Below, in pieces: positions 45,142 through 54,931 of a stretch of DNA of 64,000 bases. Numbering within the stretch: the first letter of the stretch is position 1; each line of letters opens with the position of its first letter. The stretch is taken from NCBI RefSeq assembly GCF_004571025.1, contig NZ_SPQT01000015.1:214671-278670 (forward strand), given 5' to 3'. Source of the DNA: Bradyrhizobium niftali. Lineage in GTDB: Bacteria > Pseudomonadota > Alphaproteobacteria > Rhizobiales > Xanthobacteraceae. The position numbers and the translations under genes are program-made. Below the pieces are notes generated by a model, which saw only the letters and a program-made list of their open reading frames with translations, searched no databases and was not told where the DNA came from.

Positions 45142-45358
45142 CTTCCGGATAGCTTCATGGACGGAGTATCTCTAATCACGGGATGTCTGCAACGGGGGTC
45201 ATTCGCGTCGGGGTCTGGCCGCCAGCAAGTCCAGCTATGTCCGCTATCCCCGGATGGCGACCAAATTCCGCATCGCAGCGAAATGACGCAATGGGGCCAT
45301 GTGCGGAAATGGGCGAGTTTTGAAGTCACAATAAAAGATGCCGACCGGGAGTGCAGGC
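45142..45358. other. Short gap, no feature
   Basis: Nothing recognisable; a diverged dispersed repeat may be present near 45280-45320 (GCGAAATGACGCAATGGGGC). Confidence 0.3.
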
Positions 45359-45801
45359 TCACGGGCGATGTCGCCAGAAGTAAAGGTCGAACTTGCCCGA
45401 CTCGTGCCATGCAGTGTCACTTATCATGAGATAACACGCGACCGCAAAATCGTACGTTGAGCAAAAGATACCGTAACCCAGTGGAATTTCTGTTATCGAC
45501 AGGCCCGCAAGTGACGAGCCGGACAGACAATGGGATAGATCCCAGAGCCCATGCATGACGTAGCAACGCCGACTACTTCAGTTTGCCAGGCATGAGTTGA
45601 GGCCCCGAAATAGGCAGCGAAGCTTAGGTAAAAAGCGGCAATCACGACAAGGAAAGAGGTCCAGAATATCTGTTCCCATCGTCCTTGGAAGATCCGTCGA
45701 AAGATAAGAATGCTTCCAATCGCAGGCGATGTCGCGGGGCCGGCAGTCCCCGGCGCAAAGCGGAGATAAGGCGCCTCCCTTGGGCTCTGATCCGAAAACA
45801 C
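45359..45801 (-). pseudogene. Frameshifted multi-pass membrane protein gene
   Basis: The first frame (from 45801) has a hydrophobic helix IFWTSFLVVIAAFYLSFAAY and then HAWQTEVVGVAT. The sequence continues in another frame as VMHGLWDLSHCLSGSS and IPLGYGIFCSTYDFAVACYL, the pattern of DUF6010-type membrane proteins. One frameshift near 45550 separates the parts. It begins only 4 bases beyond the stop of the di-haem protein gene, so the two may once have been co-transcribed. Confidence 0.65.
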
Positions 45802-45804
45802 GCT

Positions 45805-48192
45805 TCAAAGCGTGGACATGAAAGCCAACAGCGCCTTTCTATGTGCCTCAGGTAGCTGACGGAATGAGCGTGCCGCGGCCGCACCATCGCCATCGTGCGC
45901 CAAAATAGCATCGACCGGAGTCTCGGCCCTGCCGTCGTGCAGAAATCGGGCACGCAGACGAAAACCTCTAAGCGGCGTTGTTCGCCATTCGGCGCCGGTG
46001 GCAGCGCCTTGAATGATTCCATCGTTGAAAGAAGGTCCCATGTCGTGCAAAAGCAAGTCCGAATAGAGCGCAACATCACCCCCCCTGGATGCGAGCGCTG
46101 GCGTATGGCACATTGCGCAGCCAATGGACGAGAACAGGTTCTGGCCTTGCTCCACGGATATCGCGTCGCTGCCCTTGGAAGGATCGGGCGATTGCGCAGG
46201 CAAAGCTAGTAGATAGGCCGTCACCGCGCGAATGATTGATCCATCATCGTCTAATCCGGGACCGGCTTTGCCGCAGCTGTTATCGTCATATGCAGTGTCT
46301 CGCGGAGCCAGTGGACTCGTGATGCCCATTTCATTGCGAAAGGCAAGCGCAACAAATTCCTCAAGACGGGCGACGTCGGCCTTCCAGCCGTAGCGACCGA
46401 CCCTTTCCTGGCCGTGGCTATCCTTTACCCAGTTTGGCCGACCTTTCGGCCTGCGCTGCAGATTCGCGTTGGCAATGATCACTTCGTCGGTGATCTCTTC
46501 AATCGATCCAAGGCCGTAAAGGGGGGACGCATTGCGAAGTGAAATCACATTTGCGGAGGCTGGGGGACCGCGTGCCAATCGGCAAGGGACGCCGAGCCAG
46601 GCAACTGAGGCCGAACGGGCGACTGGAACTACGTCGCGGAACTCGGTCGGTCCCTCGTCGATGCGTCCGACCCGGGACACCAACGCAAGACCATTACGTC
46701 CCATGCCGCCCGGTGCTGGACTTTGATGGCATGCAAGGCACGATCGGGCATTGTAGAGCGGACCTAGTCCGTCTAGTGGCGAGAATTCCTTGCGAAAGAG
46801 GGTAGCCCCAAGTTCGCTCGACGTGAGTTTTGCGGGGTCAGCGAGACTTGCACGATCTGACCCGAATGCAGGAAGTTCGAGCAGAACGCCAGGGTCGTCG
46901 GGATAGCTGGGAATCGCTCCGCTGACGGTCACCCAGATGCGCTGAGCGTCGGGCGACACAGCTATGCCATTGAGCTGTCCTGGGCCGAATTCCTCACCGC
47001 TCTCGAGGGTGACCTTTCTAGCGGCAACAACCGTGCCATCCTGGCGCATGCGCACAATGGTGCCATTACCGCGATTCAGCACATACATGTCCGAATTGCC
47101 GGCAAGGGTCGTGTTGCTGGCGAATCCTGGGTTGGCAATTTCAGAAACGACGGGAGCGAGGTCGACTGGTACATTCAACTCCGGCGGGGTGAACGTCCGA
47201 TTATCCCTGATCCGGAAGACCTTTTCGTCGCTGGTAAGCGTAAGCGCCACAACCGCGTTACGCGACGCGTCCGTGATATACAGGACCCGATCGGGTACCC
47301 AGTTAAAGATCATCCCCGCCCGAGTCCGCATCGTTGTCACAGCGACTGCAGGCGCGGGGACAGCAATCGGCGTGATGGTGGCCGGCGGAGCAAGTCCATC
47401 GAGCGCGAATTCGGTATGAGTTTGGACCACTGAGCCATCTGCCGCCAACACCGCGAATACTGCGCGCTTGCTGCCGTCAGGCGACATGCCAAGCAATGCA
47501 CTGGCAACGGCGCCGGAATTTAACGCGCCCGGTATTACTTGTTCCGCGCGATTGGTCAAACTTCCCGCAAATACTCCCCCGAGCAACTTGCTCGGCGCGT
47601 TGTTCAAAGGTTCTCCCGTCGGATCGACAATCGACTCCGCTCCGATCTGCTGCGCCCCATAGGGAGTGTTGGAAAACCACAATCGGCCGAATCCATTATT
47701 GATCGAGATCCCGATGGGATTGCTAACCGACGGAAAGGTTGCGCTCGCTGCGCCAGGGGAGTGGATACTATTCAGGAACTTAGGACTTTGTGCGGTGAAG
47801 AGTTGAATCCGCCCTTCCAACGCATGTGCCTGTTCCCCATTGGCTGCGAATTGCTTGGGGATGATTAGCGTGGGGCCGTTTGGATCAAGCGAAAGCACAG
47901 CACCTTCGGCAGCCTCCAGCCGTGCGAGCGGTGCACCAAAATTGGAATGACTTGTGACCAGGATCCGTTTCGGATCCAAAACTTGGCCAGGCTGAGTGAA
48001 TGCCGCGAATTCCGGTTTGTCGTGGATTGGTCCACCCTTGTGGAATGTCCCGACAGGCGCGACCGCGCTCGCACCAGGTATGCCGACCGCTATTATCCGA
48101 GCGCTCAATCCATCCACGTGCTCCTGTGCTCGTGCAGGAATAGACAACAACAGCGAGAAAAAACAAACCAATGCGAGGACACGATCAAACAT
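45805..48192 (-). CDS. Beta-propeller / di-haem oxidoreductase (DUF1111-like) fusion, 795 aa
   Basis: This is an exported protein (signal peptide RVLALVCFFSLLLSIPARAQ). The first ~460 residues look like a beta-propeller with repeats such as ISINNGFGRLWFSNTPYG, YITDASRNAVVALTLTSD and LNGIAVSPDAQRIWVTVSG. From ~470 on is a DUF1111/di-haem peroxidase-like domain with two haem sites, SCLACHQ (~484-488) and CAMCHT (~690-694), and a final FLHDGRAETPVDAILAHDGD segment of that family. The two halves together are unusual in length. Activity is unknown. Confidence 0.83.
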   Translation of the reverse strand: MFDRVLALVCFFSLLLSIPARAQEHVDGLSARIIAVGIPGASAVAPVGTFHKGGPIHDKPEFAAFTQPGQVLDPKRILVTSHSNFGAPLARLEAAEGAVLSLDPNGPTLIIPKQFAANGEQAHALEGRIQLFTAQSPKFLNSIHSPGAASATFPSVSNPIGISINNGFGRLWFSNTPYGAQQIGAESIVDPTGEPLNNAPSKLLGGVFAGSLTNRAEQVIPGALNSGAVASALLGMSPDGSKRAVFAVLAADGSVVQTHTEFALDGLAPPATITPIAVPAPAVAVTTMRTRAGMIFNWVPDRVLYITDASRNAVVALTLTSDEKVFRIRDNRTFTPPELNVPVDLAPVVSEIANPGFASNTTLAGNSDMYVLNRGNGTIVRMRQDGTVVAARKVTLESGEEFGPGQLNGIAVSPDAQRIWVTVSGAIPSYPDDPGVLLELPAFGSDRASLADPAKLTSSELGATLFRKEFSPLDGLGPLYNARSCLACHQSPAPGGMGRNGLALVSRVGRIDEGPTEFRDVVPVARSASVAWLGVPCRLARGPPASANVISLRNASPLYGLGSIEEITDEVIIANANLQRRPKGRPNWVKDSHGQERVGRYGWKADVARLEEFVALAFRNEMGITSPLAPRDTAYDDNSCGKAGPGLDDDGSIIRAVTAYLLALPAQSPDPSKGSDAISVEQGQNLFSSIGCAMCHTPALASRGGDVALYSDLLLHDMGPSFNDGIIQGAATGAEWRTTPLRGFRLRARFLHDGRAETPVDAILAHDGDGAAAARSFRQLPEAHRKALLAFMSTL

Positions 48193-48349
48193 AACGCCCT
48201 CCTAGGTTGCGGTTTCGATAGCCTAAGCTTTGGTCTGACGGCTGATCGGCTGACTTCTCCGAAATTCAGAACAGCGCCCGGACGGCAGGCCACGTCCCGT
48301 GGAGGTCTCAGTTTGCCGGTAAAACTTCTCAGCTTGAGGACGCTCCTGT

Positions 48350-49012
48350 TCACGGTGGAAACGTTGCTGCCTGCTCGAGTTCGGTGCTGGGTGCGGGTCG
48401 ATGGGGCCGCGCGAAAACAAAACGAGATGTCACGGGTATTTCCGCTCCGGCTCTACCGTCTTGGCCGATTAGGATCAATCCGGCTCCGCCATTTGCCACA
48501 TTCAGAATAATCGGCTCGCCGCTCCACTTCTTGATTGGCTCCATTCCGATAATGAGAAATTCACCCATGGGTTGGTCGAGATATTGGATTCGCAATTGCG
48601 GGCCGACCTCGGCCGCAGCAAGTTCAAAGCCGAGCTGTCGAGCGCGCGCGTAAACCGTGGCCAAGCTCACGGTATCGGACGTGAATCCTAGCTGGGCTGG
48701 CGATAGGGCGACGAGGTCCACATCTGTCTTATGAGAGGTAACGGTGAACGTCGGTCGAGCAAGAATTTCAGCGGCTTGCCCACCGATATTGCAGCCCATA
48801 CGGTCCATGTCGTTGCGCAGCCTAATCAAGTCAGCGAAGGTGCCAATTGTAATCGTCTTCCATGTCGCAACATCGCGGGCGGACTTGATAGGCTGTTGGG
48901 GCGGCTGGGCGGAGCGCGTCTTGAGTTTTAGCTGGTTCTGCAAGACATCGCGGGCGGTGCATTGAGCCCACGCGTTATTCGCGGATTGAAGCATGCAGGC
49001 TGCACAGAGCAT
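48350..49012 (-). CDS. Secreted protein of unknown function
   Basis: A start at 49012 gives a signal peptide (MLCAACMLQSANNAWAQ) and a ~200-residue mature protein: CTARDVLQNQLKLKTRS, then TFADLIRLRNDMDRMGCNIG, LGFELAAAEVGPQLRIQYLD and PRP-rich end. No domain is recognised. The frame stays open to 49315, so a longer start is possible but unlikely as it has no signal peptide. It is divergently oriented from nothing close by; 48193-48349 and 49316-49620 show no gene. Confidence 0.6.
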   Translation of the reverse strand: MLCAACMLQSANNAWAQCTARDVLQNQLKLKTRSAQPPQQPIKSARDVATWKTITIGTFADLIRLRNDMDRMGCNIGGQAAEILARPTFTVTSHKTDVDLVALSPAQLGFTSDTVSLATVYARARQLGFELAAAEVGPQLRIQYLDQPMGEFLIIGMEPIKKWSGEPIILNVANGGAGLILIGQDGRAGAEIPVTSRFVFARPHRPAPSTELEQAATFPP

Positions 49013-49620
49013 CGAAAGGATGAAGTGACCGCTACTCCGCCTTGCACCCGAATAAGGAGCGGCTCGGTTTTTGATAATAGACGCGCGAAAATCGCTTCGT
49101 GGTAACACTTGACAGAAAAAGCCCGCCTCCGAGTCAAGGGGAAGAACGGAGGGAAATGCATCAATGAAACATCGCCCGGCCGACTTTTGAAATGCGTCCG
49201 GAGGCGGGGCCGAATGGCTCAAGTATTCCAATACCAAATGACAGGCGGCAGTCTGTAAGCCTGACCGCCCGCCCACATCAGACCTAGGAGGAATGATGTG
49301 CTGAAAACATAGCATACGACCGTCCTCGCCGGGGAGACGAAATGCAGATCCACGACTGTCGTATTCCGGGACTGGTTTTGGTCGTTAGGACAATCGCCAA
49401 CACCGCTCGCCGGACTGAGGCCAAGCGGTCCCAAGCTGGGCGAAGGCACGACGCTGCGGTCGTAACATTTCGAGCGATCATGCCGGCCGGTTGCCGCTTG
49501 GGCTCCTCGAGCCAATAGCTTTCACAGCAGGAGCGATCGACTTGAAGGAGGCGCATCGCGAGGTCGTGGTCTGCGGGAGCGCGATCCGAACAACGAGTTG
49601 GCATGGCACTCTCCTTGCGT

Positions 49621-49854
49621 TTATCGGACGCCTCGCGGGTCGCTACCTCGATTCGAGGCGACGTAGTCGATCTCGCCACGCGACGTGCCGATGTCCATCA
49701 GTTCCCTGTCACTTAGATCGGACAGAGCGGCGCGTAGCCTCTCCCGTTCGCGCCGTTCTTGAAACGCCTCCCAATATCTTTCCAAAAAGCTGACGACGCG
49801 CCGTCCAGAAGCGAGCCGTCTGTCCCCCCCTAATGCGCTATAGATCGTGCTCAT
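49621..49854 (-). CDS. DUF1127 (YjiS-like) small protein
   Basis: This is a 77-residue basic protein. After a low-complexity start it has FQERRERERLRAALSDLSDR, then ELMDIGTSRGEIDYVA, the DUF1127 signature. These proteins in rhizobia influence phosphate, carbon or RNA-related regulation. A second DUF1127 gene with a similar core is at 55671-55934. Confidence 0.82.
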   Translation of the reverse strand: MSTIYSALGGDRRLASGRRVVSFLERYWEAFQERRERERLRAALSDLSDRELMDIGTSRGEIDYVASNRGSDPRGVR

Positions 49855-49998
49855 CGCGCAATCTCCGGAGTCCCAACTCGGCCGGCAGACGCATCATCGC
49901 CGCCGCCTTGTTTGCGGGTGCAGTCCTAAAGATAGGTTGTGATGGCAGCGGAGCAGATGACCACCGAGGACATTACACCAGCAAGCGCCGCCGTCGCC

Positions 49999-50283
49999 TT
50001 ATCGCTCTGACAAGCCGACTGTGGTCAGCTTCACGGCCGTTGCCTTCGCCGTCATGCTGGGCCGCGGCGTCAGGACCGCGAGCTGATGCGGAGACGCCGG
50101 CATCCCGCCGTACATCAGCGTTGGGATCGCCGACTGTTCCTTAACATCTTGCGCTCCCATTACTGCGACCTGATGTCGCGTGATCGGAAGGCCTTTCAAT
50201 TCAAAGCTTGGAAGCTCTGCGGCCCCTGCCCGGGAGCCGACTACCGTCGCCGCAACAGCGGCCACCACGAACATTTTCTTCAT
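49999..50283 (-). CDS. Secreted protein with an imperfect HQ(V/L)AVL repeat
   Basis: This is a 94-residue exported protein. GGAGG before ATG 50283 and a signal peptide (MFVVAAVAATVVGSRAGAA) define it. The mature part holds two similar units, FELKGLPITRHQVAVMGAQ and LMYGGMPASPHQLAVLTPR. This pattern is common in short rhizobial secreted proteins of unknown function. Confidence 0.65.
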   Translation of the reverse strand: MKKMFVVAAVAATVVGSRAGAAELPSFELKGLPITRHQVAVMGAQDVKEQSAIPTLMYGGMPASPHQLAVLTPRPSMTAKATAVKLTTVGLSER

Positions 50284-50655
50284 GGCAATCCTCCTCCGAA
50301 ACAAACAGAATATTCGCACCACAACTTCCAAAATGACCTAAATCAATTCGCCCGCGCGTAATGTGAGCCCCTTCACAAGCTAGCTCCACCGGTCGAGATT
50401 AGAGGCCCGTTTTAAGTCCAAGTGTGACCGAGGGCTACCAGTGCAAAGTACCTATGCATCGGCTTGCTCCGTTCGTTACTCTTGCCTTCCGGTGAGCCGA
50501 TTGGGACATGATGGTCGTCGCCGCGGTGAGGCGAGGCTACGCCCAGGAACCGCACCGGTCGTTGAGTTTTGCCAATGTATGAAAAAAATCTGAGCGGTGG
50601 GATCGGCCGATCGCCGGCATTGCATGCCACGTCGCACCAGGAGGCCAGGAATGGG
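50284..50655. other. Gap between secreted-protein and Crp/Fnr genes
   Basis: No gene. It includes the probable promoter for the secreted-protein gene. Nothing else can be named. Confidence 0.4.
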
Positions 50656-51357
50656 CTACTCGCCCTTGATGTCGCGCACAAGCTTCTCTAGACGGCCGAT
50701 GTCGGTGACCCGCAGGTTGCGTCCCTCTCGACGCAACAGACCGATCGAAGTGAGACGGCTTACCTCCCGAGAAACTGCTTCTCTATGAGTGCTAACACGG
50801 TTGGCGATGTCGGAAAGCGATGGGGCCGGCGACAACAACGGTTGCGCTCCGTCTCTACCAGCGTCAGCCGCCAGACGGAGCAATTCCGCCTGAATTCGGT
50901 TTTGCACAACAAGTGTGCTGAACTCGAGCACGCGTTGCGACAATCTTCTCAGTTCGCCCGCGATGTGGCGCAGCGTTGCCATCGCGACGCTTGGCTCCTT
51001 GAGCAGCAGATTTTCAAACTGACTAGAGGTCAGGGTCGCGACGGTGGCCGCCTCCAGTGCCTCGATCGATGCTGATCGTGGGCTCCCGTCGATGGCAGAA
51101 ATCTCACCAAAAATGTCGCCCGTCCTAAGATCCCTAAGGATGATAGCTTTCCCACGTGCCGAGTGGATGATTGCGCGGACCCTGCCGGAGACAAGAAAGA
51201 ATACATTGTTCGAAGGATCGCGGTACCCGAGTATTTCTTCACCGCGTTTGTAAGTATGCCATCTGCACGTCTTGGCGAGGTCCTCCAAAGATACCTGCGA
51301 TAAAGCATCCAGGATTTTGACGCGCTTTAGAAACTCCAATTGCCGATCAGGGTGCAT
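50656..51357 (-). CDS. Crp/Fnr-family transcriptional regulator
   Basis: This is a cytoplasmic regulator of 233 residues. The N-terminal cyclic-nucleotide-binding barrel has GEEILGYRDPSNNVFFLVSG, LRDLRTGDIFGEISAIDG and PRSASIEALEAATVATL, where PRSAS replaces the R-S/T-A pattern of a phosphate-binding cassette. A C-terminal winged HTH has LSDIANRVSTHREAVSREVS with RLTSIGLLRREG. No Fnr-type cysteine cluster is present. It could respond to cyclic nucleotides made by the cyclases in this window, which is inference only. Confidence 0.87.
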   Translation of the reverse strand: MHPDRQLEFLKRVKILDALSQVSLEDLAKTCRWHTYKRGEEILGYRDPSNNVFFLVSGRVRAIIHSARGKAIILRDLRTGDIFGEISAIDGSPRSASIEALEAATVATLTSSQFENLLLKEPSVAMATLRHIAGELRRLSQRVLEFSTLVVQNRIQAELLRLAADAGRDGAQPLLSPAPSLSDIANRVSTHREAVSREVSRLTSIGLLRREGRNLRVTDIGRLEKLVRDIKGE

Positions 51358-51827
51358 GGGGCTCGCTGCCTCGGATAGGACTCAATCCGCCGACGGGAAT
51401 GGATCCAAACCATTCCGCGTTGCGAGCACTGCTTCCAAAAGCAGAACAATCGAGGCAAACACTCCGCCTCTCCCGTCGCCGAGCAGTCGTTATTAAATTA
51501 CACCGTAGCCATCGCAACGGCGAGACGATAGCACTGACCAGAGCCAAGGCCCGAATCGGATCATGACCCATAAGGCTCAGATTGAGAAAGTGTTTTTCCG
51601 CTCGCCCCGACGTCAGGGAAGCGCACCGAATCTCCGGGGTCGTGCCAGTTTGGGACCTGAGCATGTGCAGCGAAGGGCGTGCGCTGCGGTCGGTCCTACT
51701 CGATCGACTCGTCAGCGAGGGCGAGCAGCGCGGGCGGGATGGTAAGCCGAGTGCATTCGCCGGCGGCCAATGTTATCGTCGGCCGGCAACGACCTCGGCC
51801 GGCCGATGCCCGCGGGGAGGATCGTCA
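51358..51827. other. Divergent promoter region, no gene
   Basis: This 470-bp space separates the minus-strand Crp/Fnr gene from the plus-strand MFS gene. A strong GGGGAGG lies just before ATG 51828. I see no further coding or repeat signal. An in-frame extension of the MFS frame upstream to 51582 lacks sequence typical of the family. Confidence 0.45.
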
Positions 51828-53153
51828 ATGACCGCTGCCGAAATCGCCGCCGGATCGGTGTCCGACCTCGAGCACCGCACCCAGCTGCGCCGTGCGGTCA
51901 TTGCCAGCACGGTCGGCACGACGATCGAATATTACGATTTCCTGCTGTATGGCCAGATGGCCGCAATCATCTTCGCGAAACTGTATTTTCCGTTGTCCGA
52001 GCCGCTCACCGGGACGCTGCAGGCGTTCGCCACTTTCGCGGTCGGCTTTGTCGCCCGACCGATCGGCGCGGCAATCTTCGGCCACTACGGCGATCGCATC
52101 GGCCGCAAGGCGGCGCTGATCGCGACGCTACTGCTGACTGGCTTGTCTACGTTCCTGGTCGGCTGTGTCCCGACCTACGAGCAGATCGGCATTTGGGGCG
52201 CGGTCTTGCTGGTCGTCCTGCGGTTTTTTCAGGGCGTCGGCGTCGGCGGTGAATGGGGCGGCTCGGTCCTTTTGTCGATGGAGTGGGCGCGCACCAACCG
52301 GAATCACGGGCTCATTGCAGCCTGGCCGCAATTCGGCGGCCCGGCCGGGTTCTTCCTGGCGACCCTGGCGATCCTGGCGTTCAGTCAGATGTCGGGAGAA
52401 GAATTCCTGAGCTGGGGCTGGCGCGTCCCGTTCTGGCTGAGCATTGTCATGTTCGCAATCGGCTTGTGGATCCGTCTCGGCATCCTCGAAACGCCGATCT
52501 TTCAGCGGGTGATCGCCGAGCAGCGGGTGGCGCGCGCGCCCGTCGTCGAGGTTTTCAAACGCCAGCCGAGGGAGATCGCCCTCACCGCCCTCGCGCGCAT
52601 GGGCGAGATGGCGCCGATCTTCGTCTACATCGCCTTCATCTTCCCGTACGGCACACAGGTCCTTCACCTGTCGCGCGACTTCATTCTGATCGCGCTGCTG
52701 ATCGGCTCGTTCACATCGTTCTTCACGATCCCGTTGTCCGGCTATCTGTCTGACCGGCTCGGCCGCAAGCGGGTGTATGTGTTCGGCGCGGCCGCCACCG
52801 GGCTCTTCGCGTTTCTCTATTACGCGATGCTCAACAGCACGGTGCCCGGACTGGTGATCCTGGCGACCATCGTCGCAATCTTTTTCCACGACCTGATGTG
52901 GGGGCCGCTGGCGGCGCTGACTGCCGAAGTATTCACGCCGCGCCTGCGCTACAGCGGCGCCTCGATCGGCTTTCAACTGGCCGCGGTGGTCGCCGGCGGG
53001 CCGGCGCCGATGATCGCGACAGCGCTCTTGGCCGCCACCGGCTCGGGCTATGCCATCGCGCTCTACATTTTCGGCTGCGCGACCATCAGCATTGTCACCA
53101 CAGCGCTCCTGCCGGACGTCAAGGATCGTGATTTCGCGCGCGATCACCTTTGA
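51828..53153 (+). CDS. MFS transporter, metabolite:H+ symporter (MHS) type
   Basis: This is a twelve-helix inner-membrane transporter of 441 residues. The family start is TVGTTIEYYDFLLYGQMAAI, then FVARPIGAAIFGHYGDRIGR (A motif) and RFFQGVGVGGEWGGSVLLSM. The second half has SGYLSDRLGRKRVYVFGAAA, the paired loop. GGGGAGG directly before ATG 51828 decides the start. The MHS subgroup imports organic acids, shikimate or osmolytes; the substrate is unknown. The codon use looks more GC-rich than the flanks. A GACCCGATAGGTCGGGTC hairpin follows the stop. Confidence 0.88.
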   Translation: MTAAEIAAGSVSDLEHRTQLRRAVIASTVGTTIEYYDFLLYGQMAAIIFAKLYFPLSEPLTGTLQAFATFAVGFVARPIGAAIFGHYGDRIGRKAALIATLLLTGLSTFLVGCVPTYEQIGIWGAVLLVVLRFFQGVGVGGEWGGSVLLSMEWARTNRNHGLIAAWPQFGGPAGFFLATLAILAFSQMSGEEFLSWGWRVPFWLSIVMFAIGLWIRLGILETPIFQRVIAEQRVARAPVVEVFKRQPREIALTALARMGEMAPIFVYIAFIFPYGTQVLHLSRDFILIALLIGSFTSFFTIPLSGYLSDRLGRKRVYVFGAAATGLFAFLYYAMLNSTVPGLVILATIVAIFFHDLMWGPLAALTAEVFTPRLRYSGASIGFQLAAVVAGGPAPMIATALLAATGSGYAIALYIFGCATISIVTTALLPDVKDRDFARDHL

Positions 53154-53370
53154 CCCGATAGGTCGGGTCCCAGCGGAGACCTGGATTCATCGTGATCCAC
53201 CAAAGAACCGGGGGGCTCAGCTTCCTCGGGTCATTATTGCGCCGACGCCAGCACGACGAGTTGGTAGCCATCAACAAGCCTGGCGATTTCAAGCTACGCG
53301 CCGGCTTACCCACCGCGCCGCATATCCCTGTGTTGTGCATCACAACAAACTCGACGCATCGATGTCGCAG

Positions 53371-53470
53371 ATCGGTCAAAATGCGAAGAACTCGGAGTGA
53401 GCAAATCTCGTCCGCTCCGCCCCCGTAAACGGACCTCAATAAGGAATGATGCCACTTCGCGGCCGGGCCA
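53371..53470 (-). repeat. Dispersed intergenic repeat family A, copy 4 (inverted)
   Basis: It reads GGTCAAAATGCGAAGAACTC through GCCACTTCGCGGCCGGGCC, the inverse of copies 1-3. The adjoining 53154-53370 and 53471-53511 contain no gene. Confidence 0.75.
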
Positions 53471-53511
53471 GAAGAGGGCATTCCGCTGACCGCGTGGCGG
53501 GTGAAATCGTG

Positions 53512-54852
53512 CTAGGTGGTCACCGCACGGTACAGACGCCATTCGTCGGGCACGCCTTTGAGAACGTGACGGCCGCGCTCTTCAAACGTCAATCCGGAGC
53601 CTGCTACGAGATCGCGAACCGTCTGTGATACCAGAATTTCACCCGGCGCAGCTAGCGCCGCAACACGCGCGCCAATATGAACGGCAATGCCAACAATATC
53701 CTGAGCGACGAATTCGCACTCGCCAGTATGCAAACCGCAACGGACCTTCAGGCCGAGCGGACCCACCGCATCGCCGATTGCGCTGGCGCAACGCACGGCG
53801 CGCGCTGGCCCGTCGAACGTGGCAAGGAAACCGTCGCCGGTGGTGTTGATTTCGCGCCCGCGATACTGGCCGAGCACATCCCGAACTTTGGCATAGAACG
53901 CGTCGAGCAACGCGCGCCAGGCGCCGTCGCCGAATGCGGCGGCGCGTTCCGTCGATCCCGCAATGTCGACAAACAGCACGGTCGCAAGCACCCTGTCTGG
54001 CTCGGCTGCTTGCCGATGCCCGGTGACGAACTCTTCGACCTCATCAAGAATTGCGTTCTGGTTGCCAAACCAGACCGTATGGTCCTGACCGCTGAGCTCA
54101 ACCAGTTTGGCGCAAGGAATCTGCTGCGCCATGTAACGCGCATGCTTCACATCAATGACGCGCTCATCGGTTCGATGCAAAATTAAAGTCGGTACGCGCG
54201 TGACGGGCAGGATGTCTCTGACATCGATCTCCCGATTCATGCGCATGATCGAAGATGCCGCGCCTGGGCTTGCTGAAGCCCTGAAGTAGGCGGCGATTTG
54301 CTCAAGTATCTGCTTATTGCCTGCAACACTGGGCGCCCACATCAGCAAACTCATTGCATCCGTCGTGCCCCAGTGGTGCTCAATGTCCTCGAGGAAAGTG
54401 CTCCACTGCGCATCGGTCCATCCGAATGTGTAGTCAGGTGCCCACGAGCGCCGCGCATACGTGCCACAAAGCACCAGAGCCGACGTGCGCTCGGGATAGG
54501 TCGCTGCATAGAGCAGCGACATCGGACCGCCCTCGGACACGCCAAACAAGGTGGCCCGCTTGGAACCAACCTGATCCAGCACTGCCTGCACGTCGTGCAT
54601 CCGCTGTTCAAGTGTGAAGATCTGGGAACCGCGATCGGACATTCCGGTGCCGCGCTTGTCGAACATGATGACTCGAGAAAATGTTGCAAGCCTACGGAAA
54701 AAGGAGGTGCGCGCCGGCGATTGCCAGAGCGCTTCAACATTGGAGACAAAACCCGGGACGAACAGCAGGTCGCGCGGACCATCGCCAATCACCTGATAGG
54801 CAATATGGACATCGTCACTTTTAACGTAGTGAGTGGCTGGGACGTCAGCCAT
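53512..54852 (-). CDS. Alpha/beta-hydrolase - class III cyclase fusion protein
   Basis: This is a cytoplasmic fusion protein of 446 residues. Residues ~15-280 form an alpha/beta hydrolase: FKRGTGMSD-like loop (here FDKRGTGMSDRG), nucleophile elbow LFGVSEGGPMS, and acid/His region VPTLILHRTDERVIDVKH, then SGQDHTVWFGNQ. Residues ~285-446 are a class III cyclase domain with LFVDIAGSTERAAAFGDG, NTTGDGFLATFDGPARAV and DIVGIAVHIGARVAALA. Metal-binding Asp residues are in place; the transition-state Asn position appears to be His, as in related fusions. This pairing is known from Bradyrhizobium and mycobacteria; its function is unknown. Confidence 0.87.
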   Translation of the reverse strand: MADVPATHYVKSDDVHIAYQVIGDGPRDLLFVPGFVSNVEALWQSPARTSFFRRLATFSRVIMFDKRGTGMSDRGSQIFTLEQRMHDVQAVLDQVGSKRATLFGVSEGGPMSLLYAATYPERTSALVLCGTYARRSWAPDYTFGWTDAQWSTFLEDIEHHWGTTDAMSLLMWAPSVAGNKQILEQIAAYFRASASPGAASSIMRMNREIDVRDILPVTRVPTLILHRTDERVIDVKHARYMAQQIPCAKLVELSGQDHTVWFGNQNAILDEVEEFVTGHRQAAEPDRVLATVLFVDIAGSTERAAAFGDGAWRALLDAFYAKVRDVLGQYRGREINTTGDGFLATFDGPARAVRCASAIGDAVGPLGLKVRCGLHTGECEFVAQDIVGIAVHIGARVAALAAPGEILVSQTVRDLVAGSGLTFEERGRHVLKGVPDEWRLYRAVTT

Positions 54853-54931
54853 GTTGGCCTACTGCGTGACAAGACTGCGCGGCGCGAGTGTTGCACCTCA
54901 TTCCGCGTCAGGCCAGCGAAATCAGGTCGCA

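Noticed and set aside
51582..51827. Extended N-terminus of the MFS transporter
   Set aside because: The extra residues do not resemble the family, while GGGGAGG sits right before ATG 51828.
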